NCBI GenBank assembly: GCA_001798855.1
Contig: MGQQ01000049.1
Span: forward strand, 1-40,880
Length of the DNA: 40,880 nt
From: Deltaproteobacteria bacterium RBG_16_49_23
GTDB taxonomy: Bacteria; Desulfobacterota; BSN033; UBA1163
Direction: 5' to 3'
Shown here: one piece after another, positions 33,363 through 40,880 of the stretch
Numbering within the stretch: position 1 is the first letter of the stretch
How the letters are laid out: every line of letters starts with the position of its first letter
Notes under the pieces: model-generated
Databases searched by the model: none
What the model was told of the DNA's origin: nothing
What the model saw: the letters and a program-made list of their open reading frames with translations, nothing else
Translations under genes and position numbers: made by a program

Positions 33363-34751
33363 TTAGAGAATCTCCACCCTTAAAACCCTTCTGGTATTGG
33401 GCGTGATTTTGACCCGCTCATCGATTCTGTATCCGGCGACCCAGGCGATGATCTCGCCCGAGATGAGAAGAGGAATGTATTCTCTCTCAAACTTTGGTAT
33501 TTTGTGGTCAATAAAAAATTCCTTCAACTTCTGTGTCCCCCCAGTTCCCATGGGTTGAAACCGGTCGCCGGGTCTGAAATTTCTGATCCTTAACGGAAAC
33601 CGGAGGCTCTGGTAATCGATGAGGGCGACATTTGGGGAATCATCAAGCCGTCCGGATTTGTCCCACCCTCTCTCCTCAGTCACCACCTCCCTTCCAATCT
33701 CCTGGATATAGGTCCGGCCGGGTATAGGAAGCTCTACTTCAAAGGGTGGAATCGTTTTGGGCCTCTCCTTCCTTAACAAGATCATATCATATCGCTTCTC
33801 CAGACAGAGGCCATGGGATAACTCCAGGAAAAAGCTTGCGGAAGGTCGATCGAGTCTCCTGTAAATCAAATTTGCGTCCGACCATTCCCCGTCGTCCATT
33901 GTCGACCCGCCATCCATCTTCTCCAGCATCTTTTGAATGAATCTCCACTGGATGGCTTGATGAAGGGAGCTGTAGGATGAGAATTTAAAGGCAACACCAT
34001 TCTCCTCTTCCCGGGTGATTTTTTGATAGACCTCTCCTGCTTCCTTTTCAATAAAATTATTCTCCTCCCTCAGGAGGATTGATGTCCTGACGACGGCTCG
34101 CCGGAAACCGGGCTGGAACTCCTGTTCAATGAGAGGAATAAGGTTGAGCCGGAGACGGTTCCGGAGATACTCTTTTTTCAGATTGGATGAATCGATGAGA
34201 TAGGGGATGGCGTTTTCCCGGGCAAAAGCCTCGATCTCCTCTTTCCAAACATCAAGGAGGGGCCGGATTACCCTGTTCTCCCGGATGGGAAGCATCCCCT
34301 TGAGGCCCTTTAACCCGGATCCTCTGAAGAGTCTTAACAGGACAGTCTCTACCTGATCGTCGGCATGGTGACCCAGGGCGATCTTGCCTCCGCCATACTT
34401 CTTAAGGAGACGGTGAAAGAATTGGAAACGGACTTTCCTGGCCGCATCCTGCAAGGAAAAGCCCCCTGCCTCCTTGAACTCCTTCACATTGAACGTTCCG
34501 TATTCGAAAGGAAGGCCAAGCCGGACGGATACCTGCTGAACGAGCTCGGCCTCTCTTTCTGATTCAACAGGCCGAAGCCCATGATGAATGTGGGCAATAA
34601 TAAGAGAGAGTTCAAATTCCTGGCGGAAACCATTCAGGAGGTGCAGGAGGACCATTGAATCCACTCCGGCCGATACACCCACGATCACCCGGTCGCCTCT
34701 CTCCAGCAGACGGTAGCGATCAATGGCCCTTCTGACTTGTTCGACCAGCAT
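33363..34751 (-). CDS. tilS: TilS tRNA(Ile)-lysidine synthase
   Basis: This 462-residue protein has an N-terminal PP-loop (VGVSAGVDSM; the first glycine of the usual SGG is Ala), GHHADDQVETVLLRLFRGSG and a C-terminal tRNA-binding domain (FRPGDRFQPMG...KLKEFFIDHKIP). It modifies C34 of the CAU isoleucine tRNA to lysidine. A CAU tRNA is encoded at 38714. It lies 9 bases after the exported lipoprotein gene. Confidence 0.93.
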   Translation of the reverse strand: MLVEQVRRAIDRYRLLERGDRVIVGVSAGVDSMVLLHLLNGFRQEFELSLIIAHIHHGLRPVESEREAELVQQVSVRLGLPFEYGTFNVKEFKEAGGFSLQDAARKVRFQFFHRLLKKYGGGKIALGHHADDQVETVLLRLFRGSGLKGLKGMLPIRENRVIRPLLDVWKEEIEAFARENAIPYLIDSSNLKKEYLRNRLRLNLIPLIEQEFQPGFRRAVVRTSILLREENNFIEKEAGEVYQKITREEENGVAFKFSSYSSLHQAIQWRFIQKMLEKMDGGSTMDDGEWSDANLIYRRLDRPSASFFLELSHGLCLEKRYDMILLRKERPKTIPPFEVELPIPGRTYIQEIGREVVTEERGWDKSGRLDDSPNVALIDYQSLRFPLRIRNFRPGDRFQPMGTGGTQKLKEFFIDHKIPKFEREYIPLLISGEIIAWVAGYRIDERVKITPNTRRVLRVEIL

Positions 34752-34760
34752 AGAACATTC

Positions 34761-35225
34761 TCACATCTTTTTTTCTCCCAGGGGGCCCACCCGGATCTGA
34801 ACCTCTGTGGTTCCAGACCATTTCTCTGTAATCTTGATCGTGCAGGTCTTATCGGGTTTTGAAAAATTGAGGATCGATTCCTTCCCCTTAAAACTGTTCA
34901 CCAGTTTCCAGTTGTCTTTCTCCATGTGGTAATGGAAAAAATCGATCAGGGAGTCCACATCGAGTCTCCATTTGGTGAAGAGCAGGACGCCTGTTTTAAA
35001 ACGGGGGGTCTCGTAGACAAAAGATTTATTCTGTTTATAATTTAAATCTTTCGGAATACGAACATCCTCAAAATGGTAATATTTACTTGTGGTCTCGACT
35101 CCCCTTTTCTCAGGTTCCTCTCTCCTCTCCCTCACTGTGGAAGAACATCCAGTCCAGGCCAGACCGATGAAAAGAACCGCAAACAAAAAACAGGCAACCT
35201 TGGTTCTTGAAATCATCCCTCTCAT
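34761..35225 (-). CDS. Predicted lipoprotein of unknown function
   Basis: This is 154 residues from the ATG at 35225, chosen because AGGAGG lies 6 bases upstream. A signal with a lipobox-like LAWTGC (about residue 27) is followed by a charged linker. The C-terminal half FHYHMEKDNWKLVNSFKGKES resembles small envelope proteins in Desulfobacterota, but I cannot name a family. It is co-directional with tilS. Confidence 0.65.
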   Translation of the reverse strand: MRGMISRTKVACFLFAVLFIGLAWTGCSSTVRERREEPEKRGVETTSKYYHFEDVRIPKDLNYKQNKSFVYETPRFKTGVLLFTKWRLDVDSLIDFFHYHMEKDNWKLVNSFKGKESILNFSKPDKTCTIKITEKWSGTTEVQIRVGPLGEKKM

Positions 35226-35261
35226 AACTTTCCTCCTTTTTAATCGCATGATTATCTGTGT

Positions 35262-35289
35262 AATCAGAGATTTCGGGGTTTTTCAGAAA
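35262..35289. repeat. GAGATTTC inverted repeat (also at 38633)
   Basis: GAGATTTC and GAAATCTC form a stem around GGGGTTTTTCA. A very similar copy (GAGATTTCTGAACTTTTCAGATATCTC) occurs at 38633-38659 before the tRNA. They form a short dispersed repeat of unknown role. Confidence 0.45.
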
Positions 35290-35329
35290 TCTCACAAAAG
35301 ATGTTTATCACCCTGTTACGAGAAAAGCA

Positions 35330-35363
35330 AGAAAAAAGCAAAAGGCTCCTTCATCGGAGCCTT
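35330..35363 (-). terminator. Rho-independent terminator for the secreted protein gene
   Basis: AAGGCTCC (35342-35349) and GGAGCCTT (35356-35363) form a perfect eight-pair stem. Read leftwards it is followed by TTTTGCTTTTTTC. It ends transcription from the 35504-36055 gene. Confidence 0.75.
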
Positions 35364-35403
35364 GATAATGTCTGTTCCTAAAGAAATAGCCGCATAATGT
35401 TTC

Positions 35404-35476
35404 GTCATTCCAGCAAAAGCCGGAATCCAGTTTATTCAGAAGGTTCTGGATGCCGGATCAAGTCCGGCATGACGGC
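35404..35476. repeat. GTCATTCC-type inverted repeat
   Basis: CGTCATTCCAGCAAAAGCCGG and, inverted, GCCGGATCAAGTCCGGCATGACGG form a long imperfect hairpin. This kind of repeat is widespread between genes in deltaproteobacterial genomes. It lies between the terminator and the end of the secreted protein gene. Confidence 0.55.
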
Positions 35477-35503
35477 GAGAAGAGATTGACGAAAAAGCCT
35501 GCC

Positions 35504-36055
35504 CTACCTGTTCCGATCGTGACCGTTCCCCATCTGGGTGGGTTCGAAGAGATCAGTATGGATGTATCCAAGCCTCCGGACGTCTCCGCTATTAAAAGGA
35601 GCGGGAAGCTTGTATTGATGTTGACCTTTCCCCCCTGAAACAAACTCAAAGGGAAAAACAACCTCATTGCTCTCATTCCCGGCTTTATCGAAAACGGACA
35701 GCCTCAGGCGGATATTGGTCCATTCTTTCAGATAGGAGGTCCGGCTGCTGAAGGTATTCCATTGGAGATACCCTTTTAAATGCTTTCGATTAGGGCCCTT
35801 AATAATCGTCCAATCGGCTGGATAATATCCATAACCCAGTTGGTCGACTTGAATTGCAATTTTCGACATATCCCCATCCGGGTCTTCCGCTTCAATATAG
35901 ATCTTCAAGACATATCCGTAATATCCTTTTTCAACAGCAAAACTATTTGTAATCACAGGGGGATTCCCTGCAGGGTTGGCCTCTGACCAAACCAGAGACG
36001 GAGCGATCAGAACGACCAAAGCCAATACCATTAAAAAATATGATATTTTTTTCAT
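35504..36055 (-). CDS. Secreted protein with an Ig-like fold, unknown function
   Basis: This 183-residue protein has a signal peptide (KKISYFLMVLALVVLIAPSLVWS). The body has PPVITN...IYIEAEDPDGDMSKI and NIRLRLSVFDKAGNESNEV, both typical of Ig-like or cadherin-like beta domains that bind calcium or sugars. The last 30 residues look disordered. I cannot name a family; it may be a surface or periplasmic protein. Confidence 0.65.
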   Translation of the reverse strand: MKKISYFLMVLALVVLIAPSLVWSEANPAGNPPVITNSFAVEKGYYGYVLKIYIEAEDPDGDMSKIAIQVDQLGYGYYPADWTIIKGPNRKHLKGYLQWNTFSSRTSYLKEWTNIRLRLSVFDKAGNESNEVVFPFEFVSGGKGQHQYKLPAPFNSGDVRRLGYIHTDLFEPTQMGNGHDRNR

Positions 36056-36111
36056 CTTCGATCCCTCCTTCTTACTAAAATATAAGATTGATTGGCCTGG
36101 TTTTCAAGGAG

Positions 36112-37335
36112 TCAGGGGGAGGGCCTGTTTTGCCTGCGTCTGGGCTTTTGATTTTTATATCGACCTTCCCGAAATATCATCCCCGTCCTTTTCGCCTCTT
36201 CGAAGACCTCTTTGATGGAGATCCCCTGGTTTAAGGCCAGTCTTTTACAATCCTCATATTCCGGAGAGAGGTTGGCCATCTTCCCCTCCCATTTGGCAAG
36301 CTTAAACCGGAGCTTTCCGTATCTTGTCCGGAGAGAAAGAATCTCCCGGTCCGCACAACTCCTCTCCTCCTCCCGCCATCTCAAACCGAGCGTGGTCGTT
36401 TCGCTGATCAGAAAATCGATGACCGATGAGAGCTTCTCGCCCGGGCAGATGGTGGTGAGCAGGGTTGCAGGGCGGTTCTTCTTCATCAGAATGGGGGTGA
36501 GAAAAACCTCCTGCACCTCCATCCCAAAAAGCCTCTCCATGACATAGTCATAGAACTGGGGATTCATATCGTCGATGTTCGTTTCAACAACCATCACCTT
36601 CTCTTTTCCTGCAACCGCCTCTTCCCTTCCGATGATCAGTCTGAGAAGGTTCGGATGGGGAAGGTCGTCCCGGCCCGCTCCATACCCGATCTTTTCCACT
36701 CTCATCCCGGGCATCTTCCCGAACTCGGACCCCAATGAAGTAAGCAGCGCCGCACCCGTGGGAGTGAGGAGCTCCTTTTCCACCCCTGAGGAATAGATGG
36801 GTTTCCCTTTCATCAGGGAGAGCGTGGCAGGTGCGGGAACGGGAAGGATGCCGTGCTCGCATCTGACAAAACCCGTTCCCACATTGACTCTCGAAACATA
36901 AAGCTTATCAATCTCCAGTTGACGAAAACCCCAGACGGCTCCAACGATATCGACGACAGAATCGAGCCCTCCGATCTCATGGAAATGGATCTCCTCCGGC
37001 GGTCTCCGGTGAATCTTCGCCTCGACAGAGGCGATCCTTTCGAAGACCTCCCTGCTCTTCTCTTTCACTTCGGATTCGAGTCGGCCCCGGTCAAGGATCT
37101 GAAAGATCTCCTTCAGACTCCGGGAGTGTCTCTTCTCATCCTGACCTTCCACAATGACCTGAGTGGCGGAGATCCCCCCTTTCAGGACTTTCCTAACCTT
37201 CAGGAAAACATGCGGAAGCCGGAGTTTTTTCAGTTCCTCTCTCAATCCCCGGGAACTTAGCCCCGCATCGATCATGGACCCGAGGATCATGTCACCGCTT
37301 GCTCCAGAGAAACAGTCGAAATAAGCCACCTTCAT
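36112..37335 (-). CDS. larC: LarC nickel-insertion protein for the NPN cofactor
   Basis: This 407-residue protein begins MKVAYFDCFSGASGDMILG, the family signature. EIHFHEIGGLDSVVDIVGA is in the middle and VVETNIDDMNPQFYDYVME near residue 270. Single-ORF form, unlike the frameshifted LarC1/LarC2 of Lactobacillus. It inserts nickel into the pincer cofactor prepared by LarB and LarE. Only larE is found in this window. Confidence 0.93.
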   Translation of the reverse strand: MKVAYFDCFSGASGDMILGSMIDAGLSSRGLREELKKLRLPHVFLKVRKVLKGGISATQVIVEGQDEKRHSRSLKEIFQILDRGRLESEVKEKSREVFERIASVEAKIHRRPPEEIHFHEIGGLDSVVDIVGAVWGFRQLEIDKLYVSRVNVGTGFVRCEHGILPVPAPATLSLMKGKPIYSSGVEKELLTPTGAALLTSLGSEFGKMPGMRVEKIGYGAGRDDLPHPNLLRLIIGREEAVAGKEKVMVVETNIDDMNPQFYDYVMERLFGMEVQEVFLTPILMKKNRPATLLTTICPGEKLSSVIDFLISETTTLGLRWREEERSCADREILSLRTRYGKLRFKLAKWEGKMANLSPEYEDCKRLALNQGISIKEVFEEAKRTGMIFREGRYKNQKPRRRQNRPSP

Positions 37336-37554
37336 GTTCAGCTCCAGTTTTCTATGTTTTGTACATTATCCAAAAACCCGAGAAGAAAATCAATACCCCA
37401 TCCCTCCTCCCTTATGACTGAGAAAAGAAAAGAAATTTGATTTCTCATACGATCTACGGTATAAAATTCATTATTTTTAACTCCCATTTCTTGAAACAAA
37501 GGATAAAAGACGATTTCTCTAAAATCCTTTTTTCCCTCTCTCCCGGGCTGGCTC

Positions 37555-38559
37555 ATGATGACCGGGATATCCATCCTTTCAATCGTTCTTTCCCGGCAGA
37601 TCGTTATCGGAAATCGAAATCCGCTGGAGAGCGTTACGATTGCCATCCTCCTCGGTCTGTTCTTTAGAAATATTCTTCCTTTACCTTCCTTCGTTCATCG
37701 GGGGATATCAAACTATGAGGTTCCTCTCAAGTTTGGAATCATCCTCTTAGGCATCGGTCTCAGTTTCATGGCCATCCTCGAAATAGGGGCAAAGGCCATC
37801 ACAGTGATCTTGCTCTGCCTCCTGATCGCGCCGGCTCTTCTTTTCATGATTGGCAAAAAGGCCGGCCTCTCTGAAAAACTGAGCCTCCTCATCGGGATTG
37901 GAACAACCATCTGCGGAAGCACCGCGATTGCGATTACCGCGCCTGTCATCGAAGCGGAAGGGGATGATGTCTCCTATGCTGTGGCTACGATTTCTCTCTT
38001 TGGAATCGGGGCCATGTTTCTCTTGCCGGTGGCGGCAAGGCTGTTGGAACTGAATGAAACGATGTTTGGCATCTGGGCTGGAACGGCCATTCACGCCACG
38101 CCTCAAGTCGTTGCTGCAGGCTATATGTACGGGGAGGTGGCTGGGCAGGTCTCCACCGTGGCGAAGCTGACACGAAATATCTTCATGGCTCCAGCCGTCT
38201 TTCTCATCGGGTTATGGTACATGAAGAAGAAATTGATAAAGGCCGGGGACCTCACGAAAAAGACAAGGTATTCGAAAGCCATCCCCCTCTTTCTTTTTGG
38301 ATTCCTGGCGTTCGCTGTGATCCGAACGATCGGAGATGGAATGTCGATTCTTCCTGCCCCTCAATGGCGATGGACCGTCCAGCAGGTGAGTGAGCTGGGA
38401 AAATTTCTTGTCCTGATCGCCATGGCCGGAATCGGTCTCAATACGAAGCTGAACACCCTCAGGCAGATTGGACCAAAACCTTTCTTCGTTGGTCTGGTAG
38501 CCTCTATCCTCCTTGCCATCATCAGCCTGCTTCTCGTTCACATCCTGGGGATATCCTGA
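37555..38559 (+). CDS. YeiH/UPF0324-family membrane transporter
   Basis: This 334-residue protein has about ten hydrophobic segments. The family motifs are IGAGSSICG-like GTTICGSTAIAITAPVIEAE, GTAIHATPQVVAAG and MAGIGLNTKL. E. coli YeiH is predicted to export sulfate. The frame stays open to 37507 upstream (FFPSLPGWLM...), which resembles the missing start of the first TM helix. No AUG or ribosome-binding site lies there, so the true start may be a rare codon such as ATT 37513. It fits the sulfur theme of the neighbouring genes. Confidence 0.8.
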   Translation: MMTGISILSIVLSRQIVIGNRNPLESVTIAILLGLFFRNILPLPSFVHRGISNYEVPLKFGIILLGIGLSFMAILEIGAKAITVILLCLLIAPALLFMIGKKAGLSEKLSLLIGIGTTICGSTAIAITAPVIEAEGDDVSYAVATISLFGIGAMFLLPVAARLLELNETMFGIWAGTAIHATPQVVAAGYMYGEVAGQVSTVAKLTRNIFMAPAVFLIGLWYMKKKLIKAGDLTKKTRYSKAIPLFLFGFLAFAVIRTIGDGMSILPAPQWRWTVQQVSELGKFLVLIAMAGIGLNTKLNTLRQIGPKPFFVGLVASILLAIISLLLVHILGIS

Positions 38560-38672
38560 GAGCTCTGAAAAACTACTTTTCGCTCTCTTAATGGGTTTCT
38601 AATCTGCGTAATCGGTTCCTAATCGATGTAATCAGAGATTTCTGAACTTTTCAGATATCTCACCCTGAATGC

Positions 38673-38701
38673 TTGACAATTGATAAACGAATGAGTAAAA
38701 A
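38673..38701 (+). promoter_or_regulatory. tRNA promoter
   Basis: TTGACA (38673-38678), a 17-base spacer and TAAAAA (38696-38701) lie 12 bases before the tRNA. Position and spacing are typical of a sigma-70 promoter. Confidence 0.6.
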
Positions 38702-38713
38702 TGAATCACATTT

Positions 38714-38790
38714 GGCGGTGTAGCTCAGTCGGTCAGAGCATGCGGCTCATATCCGCAGTGTCCGGGGTTCAAATCCCTGCACCGCCACCA
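38714..38790 (+). tRNA. tRNA with anticodon CAU (Met elongator or Ile2)
   Basis: 77 bases including the encoded CCA. The acceptor GGCGGTG pairs with CACCGCC, the anticodon stem TGCGG/CCGCA encloses CTCATAT, and the T-arm is CCGGGGTTCAAATCCCTG-like. Position 1 is G paired to C72, so it is not an initiator. TilS modifies CAU tRNA(Ile), so Ile2 is possible; sequence alone does not decide between Met and Ile2. Confidence 0.92.
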
Positions 38791-38943
38791 TTTTATCTTT
38801 AGATTTAAATAACTTATCTCCAGAAACCTCTGTAAAAAAAGTGAGAACAAGGGGAACTGTCTTTCCTTTCATTACGTCAACTAATTTACTCCAAGATCAA
38901 TTGGAATATTAAGCATAATACTTACCTTCTTGGCTCATTTAGA

Positions 38944-39219
38944 TTATGGTCTTCCTTTCCAGTACTGTTCATCAAGTTTTCGATAAAGTTCTTCTCTATC
39001 AATTGGATGATATTCTTTCTTTCTCATGCATTCTGCTAAACCCTTTTTTCTATCCTCATATAAAATCTTATTCTCTGAAATCAAAAGATTAACTTGCATT
39101 TTACAGGCAGCAACATCATTCTTAATCTGTTTCTTAGTTGCATTCTCTTTGTACCAGGCTGTAGCACAATTACTGGACAATAACCCAATTAATACAGTTA
39201 GCATTAGAATCTTTTTCAT
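38944..39219 (-). CDS. Small predicted lipoprotein
   Basis: This 91-residue protein has a signal (KKILMLTVLIGLLSSNCAT) with a lipobox LSSNC. It is a charged, helix-rich small protein with further cysteines in AACKMQVN and ECMRKKEYH. There is no family I can name. Its neighbours 39237 and 39684 are also small exported proteins on the same strand. Confidence 0.6.
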   Translation of the reverse strand: MKKILMLTVLIGLLSSNCATAWYKENATKKQIKNDVAACKMQVNLLISENKILYEDRKKGLAECMRKKEYHPIDREELYRKLDEQYWKGRP

Positions 39220-39236
39220 CTCATTACCTCTTTCTT

Positions 39237-39665
39237 TTATTGTTGAGATTGAAGTAATTCTATTAGTTTTATTTTTTGTTGTCTTGAATATAACAGATCC
39301 TGTTCTGTAAACCAGCCAGACTCAATAGTGTTTATACTTACACAAAAGGAAAATATGCGACTAATTTTACCAATTTGCTTTGTAAGAGGAAAACAAATTT
39401 CAAATGGAATATCCCAACCAAAATCAAATAATAGAAAATTTTTATCGAGCATCCTTGATAAAAATGCAGCCATTTCAGCCCTGGTTACTGGTTGGTCGGG
39501 GCAATAAAGATTTTCAGCACATCCTTTAGTAATTCCCTCCATAGAAATATGGTCGACGTATTCCTTAGCCCAATGATTAGGTCCAATATCTAAAAATTGA
39601 GCATATGCATATGATGGGAGGGAAAGAACAAGAACTGTAACTAATATCATTAACATCTTTTTCAT
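39237..39665 (-). CDS. Small SLH-domain exported protein
   Basis: This 142-residue protein has a signal peptide ending SYAYA and one SLH repeat (FLDIGPNHWAKEYVDHI...CPDQPVTRAEMAAFLSRML, residues 24-72). The last 70 residues are unassigned. The SLH repeat shares the GC-x-N-x-YCP pattern with the proteins at 20507 and 22644, pointing to a paralogous family in this genome. Confidence 0.7.
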   Translation of the reverse strand: MKKMLMILVTVLVLSLPSYAYAQFLDIGPNHWAKEYVDHISMEGITKGCAENLYCPDQPVTRAEMAAFLSRMLDKNFLLFDFGWDIPFEICFPLTKQIGKISRIFSFCVSINTIESGWFTEQDLLYSRQQKIKLIELLQSQQ

Positions 39666-39683
39666 CTCAATATCCTCCTTTTT

Positions 39684-40094
39684 TTACTTCCATTGATACC
39701 CTTTTTCTTTCATACATTGTGAAGGAGTAAAGAAAAGGTGACCTTTTGCTCTCATACATCGACGATAATAATCATCTTTCATTAAAGTCTCGTGTGCTAT
39801 AGAAAAACCAAGCCCCACAAATGGAATAAGGGTTGTGGCATTTGCGGCATTTCCCATAGCTTCTCTTTTACTTTCCCTACTCTCAGCTTCTGATTTACAA
39901 TAACTTTTATCTTCTTGATATTTTTCTAAAGTAGTGTCGTTTTTTGAACTCATTGGGTGAAGATATTGACTATAGCACTCTTTATAATCTTCTCCGAGTT
40001 TCTCAGGACTTCCTTCTTTTACCCAGCCTCTCTGAGCACACCCGATTACTTCAGATAATAAAAGATAAAGCAAAATTATTAATATCTTTTTCAT
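39684..40094 (-). CDS. Small predicted lipoprotein with a glycine-zipper-like helix
   Basis: This 136-residue protein has a signal with lipobox EVIGC. A Lys/Glu-rich middle follows (SKREAMGNAANATTLIPFVGLGFSIA contains a short hydrophobic helix with small residues), then a C-terminal YYRRCMRAKGHLFF...CMKEKGY. It resembles small envelope proteins of unknown function. It is co-directional with two other exported proteins. Confidence 0.6.
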   Translation of the reverse strand: MKKILIILLYLLLSEVIGCAQRGWVKEGSPEKLGEDYKECYSQYLHPMSSKNDTTLEKYQEDKSYCKSEAESRESKREAMGNAANATTLIPFVGLGFSIAHETLMKDDYYRRCMRAKGHLFFTPSQCMKEKGYQWK

Positions 40095-40279
40095 CTCCCT
40101 GACCTCCTTTTTAGTGGTCTTTATAAGATTAAATCAAGAATTTTTTAAAAATGCAACATTAATCCATTCCGGTTGGTCTAATCATTCGCAAATGTGTAAA
40201 CGGGAGATTGTCAAGTATTTAGTTGAAATTTTCTGTGGCCCCCTGGTGTGTACATCTTCAAATATTCCTATGCCGCTTT

Positions 40280-40880
40280 CTACATGACATATTTTTCTTC
40301 TTGTATCTGTTCAATCGTTGCTGTCACTTCTGCGATGCCTAAATATCCTTTGACTCTTCGAAACCCCTTCTCACAATGAAGGAGAATAGTTGCAAGCCAT
40401 CTCTGGGACATAGCGCTGTTCCGGTACCGTTTGATATTTCCCTCGCAGTCCCGCACAGTAGAAAACATGCTCTCGATGGGATTCGTACAAGTCAAGGTCT
40501 TTCTTAGTAAGCCAGGGACCTTGAGCCGATGAAGCGTTAGGATGTCCTCAAAAGCTTCCAGGAGGGAATCGGCAGCCGATTCATTGATTCCCCTGAGCCA
40601 TTTCTCAAACTCCTGGAGCATTCGCTTTGCATCTTCATAACTGTTCTGCTCCAGAGCGATCTTAAACCGTCGGTGAGCTACCTTCCGGTACTTCTTTGCC
40701 AGATGGCTCTGAATGTTGCGATCCTTATGGATCGTACACCTCTGGTGGATCAGCTTCTTCCCAAATCGGTCTCGGAGTGCCTTGAGAATCCCTTTGCCCC
40801 CATCGGTGACCCAGAGGATCTTCTTTGATAACCGAAGCCCTCTCCGTTCCATATCCATGAAAAGTTCTTCACAAATCTCA
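40280..40880 (-). mobile_element. IS256-family transposase, C-terminal part (window edge)
   Basis: The 192 residues of the C-terminal half (VTDGGKGILKAL...QRCTIHKDRNIQSHL) and TCTNPIESMFSTVRDCEGNIKR, the conserved mutator-type E region, are seen. The frame stays open to the right window edge (EICEELF precedes the M at 40858), so the 5' part lies outside. The end of the element near 40190-40280 is not resolved. Confidence 0.88.

Noticed and set aside
37338-37646. 102-codon - strand ORF before the YeiH-type gene
   Set aside because: It overlaps the start of the transporter on the opposite strand, and its product has no recognisable features.

Overview
The window looks like a chromosomal segment of a strictly anaerobic, Gram-negative bacterium, most likely a Desulfobacterota/Syntrophia-type deltaproteobacterium. 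This is inferred from gene content: an ATP-dependent CoA-thioester reductase activator pair with a two-cluster ferredoxin, a ferredoxin-dependent homocysteine pathway, an Mla outer-membrane lipid system, SLH-domain surface proteins, a probable selenoprotein, and many short palindromic intergenic repeats. No rRNA or marker gene fixes the taxonomy.

Positions 1-5.6 kb (+ strand) hold a 4-hydroxybutyryl-CoA-dehydratase-type enzyme, an MBL-fold protein, two BadF/BcrA-type activating ATPases, an Alvin-like 2[4Fe-4S] ferredoxin and a small CxxC protein. This is the electron-activation half of an aromatic or 2-hydroxyacyl-CoA reductase system whose catalytic subunits are not in the window. Positions 5.6-12.8 kb (- strand) form one operon: a TetR regulator, a cyclase-family hydrolase, a beta-keto acid cleavage enzyme and a complete branched-chain-amino-acid-type ABC importer. 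It has a promoter and an operator-like palindrome at 12.80-12.86 kb.

Positions 13.0-14.0 kb carry a VapBC-like toxin-antitoxin pair and a 3' fragment of an ABC ATPase, duplicated from the 20-24 kb region. Positions 14.1-17.3 kb encode MlaE-MlaF-MlaD-MlaC; MlaF carries a C-terminal domain that resembles a degenerate GGDEF domain. At 17.42-18.13 kb is the most striking gene: a MerB (organomercurial lyase)-like reading frame with two in-frame TGA codons. They align without gaps to the two catalytic cysteines of MerB, and each is followed at the right distance by a SECIS-like hairpin. Positions 18.57-19.97 kb look like integron gene cassettes (attC-like sites, a BrnT/BrnA pair and a PD-(D/E)XK-like protein) with no integrase in view.

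Positions 20.1-23.6 kb contain a second, broken toxin-antitoxin copy, split by about 3 kb that carries two SLH-domain genes. Positions 23.7-37.3 kb (- strand) are a long series of sulfur and metal trafficking genes: LolD-like ATPase, FtsX-like permease, DUF2318 protein, four PP-loop ATP pyrophosphatases (a thiouridylase-like protein with an NFACT-R-like tail, LarE, MnmA, TilS), a NIL-ferredoxin with its homocysteine-forming partner, CysK, an IscR-like Rrf2 regulator, two exported proteins and LarC. Positions 37.5-40.9 kb carry a YeiH-type transporter, a CAU tRNA, three small exported proteins and an IS256-family transposase cut by the window edge.

Short mobile or palindromic repeats lie in most gaps. 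One (13682-13811) has a probable target duplication and a natural empty-site counterpart at about 23.6 kb.
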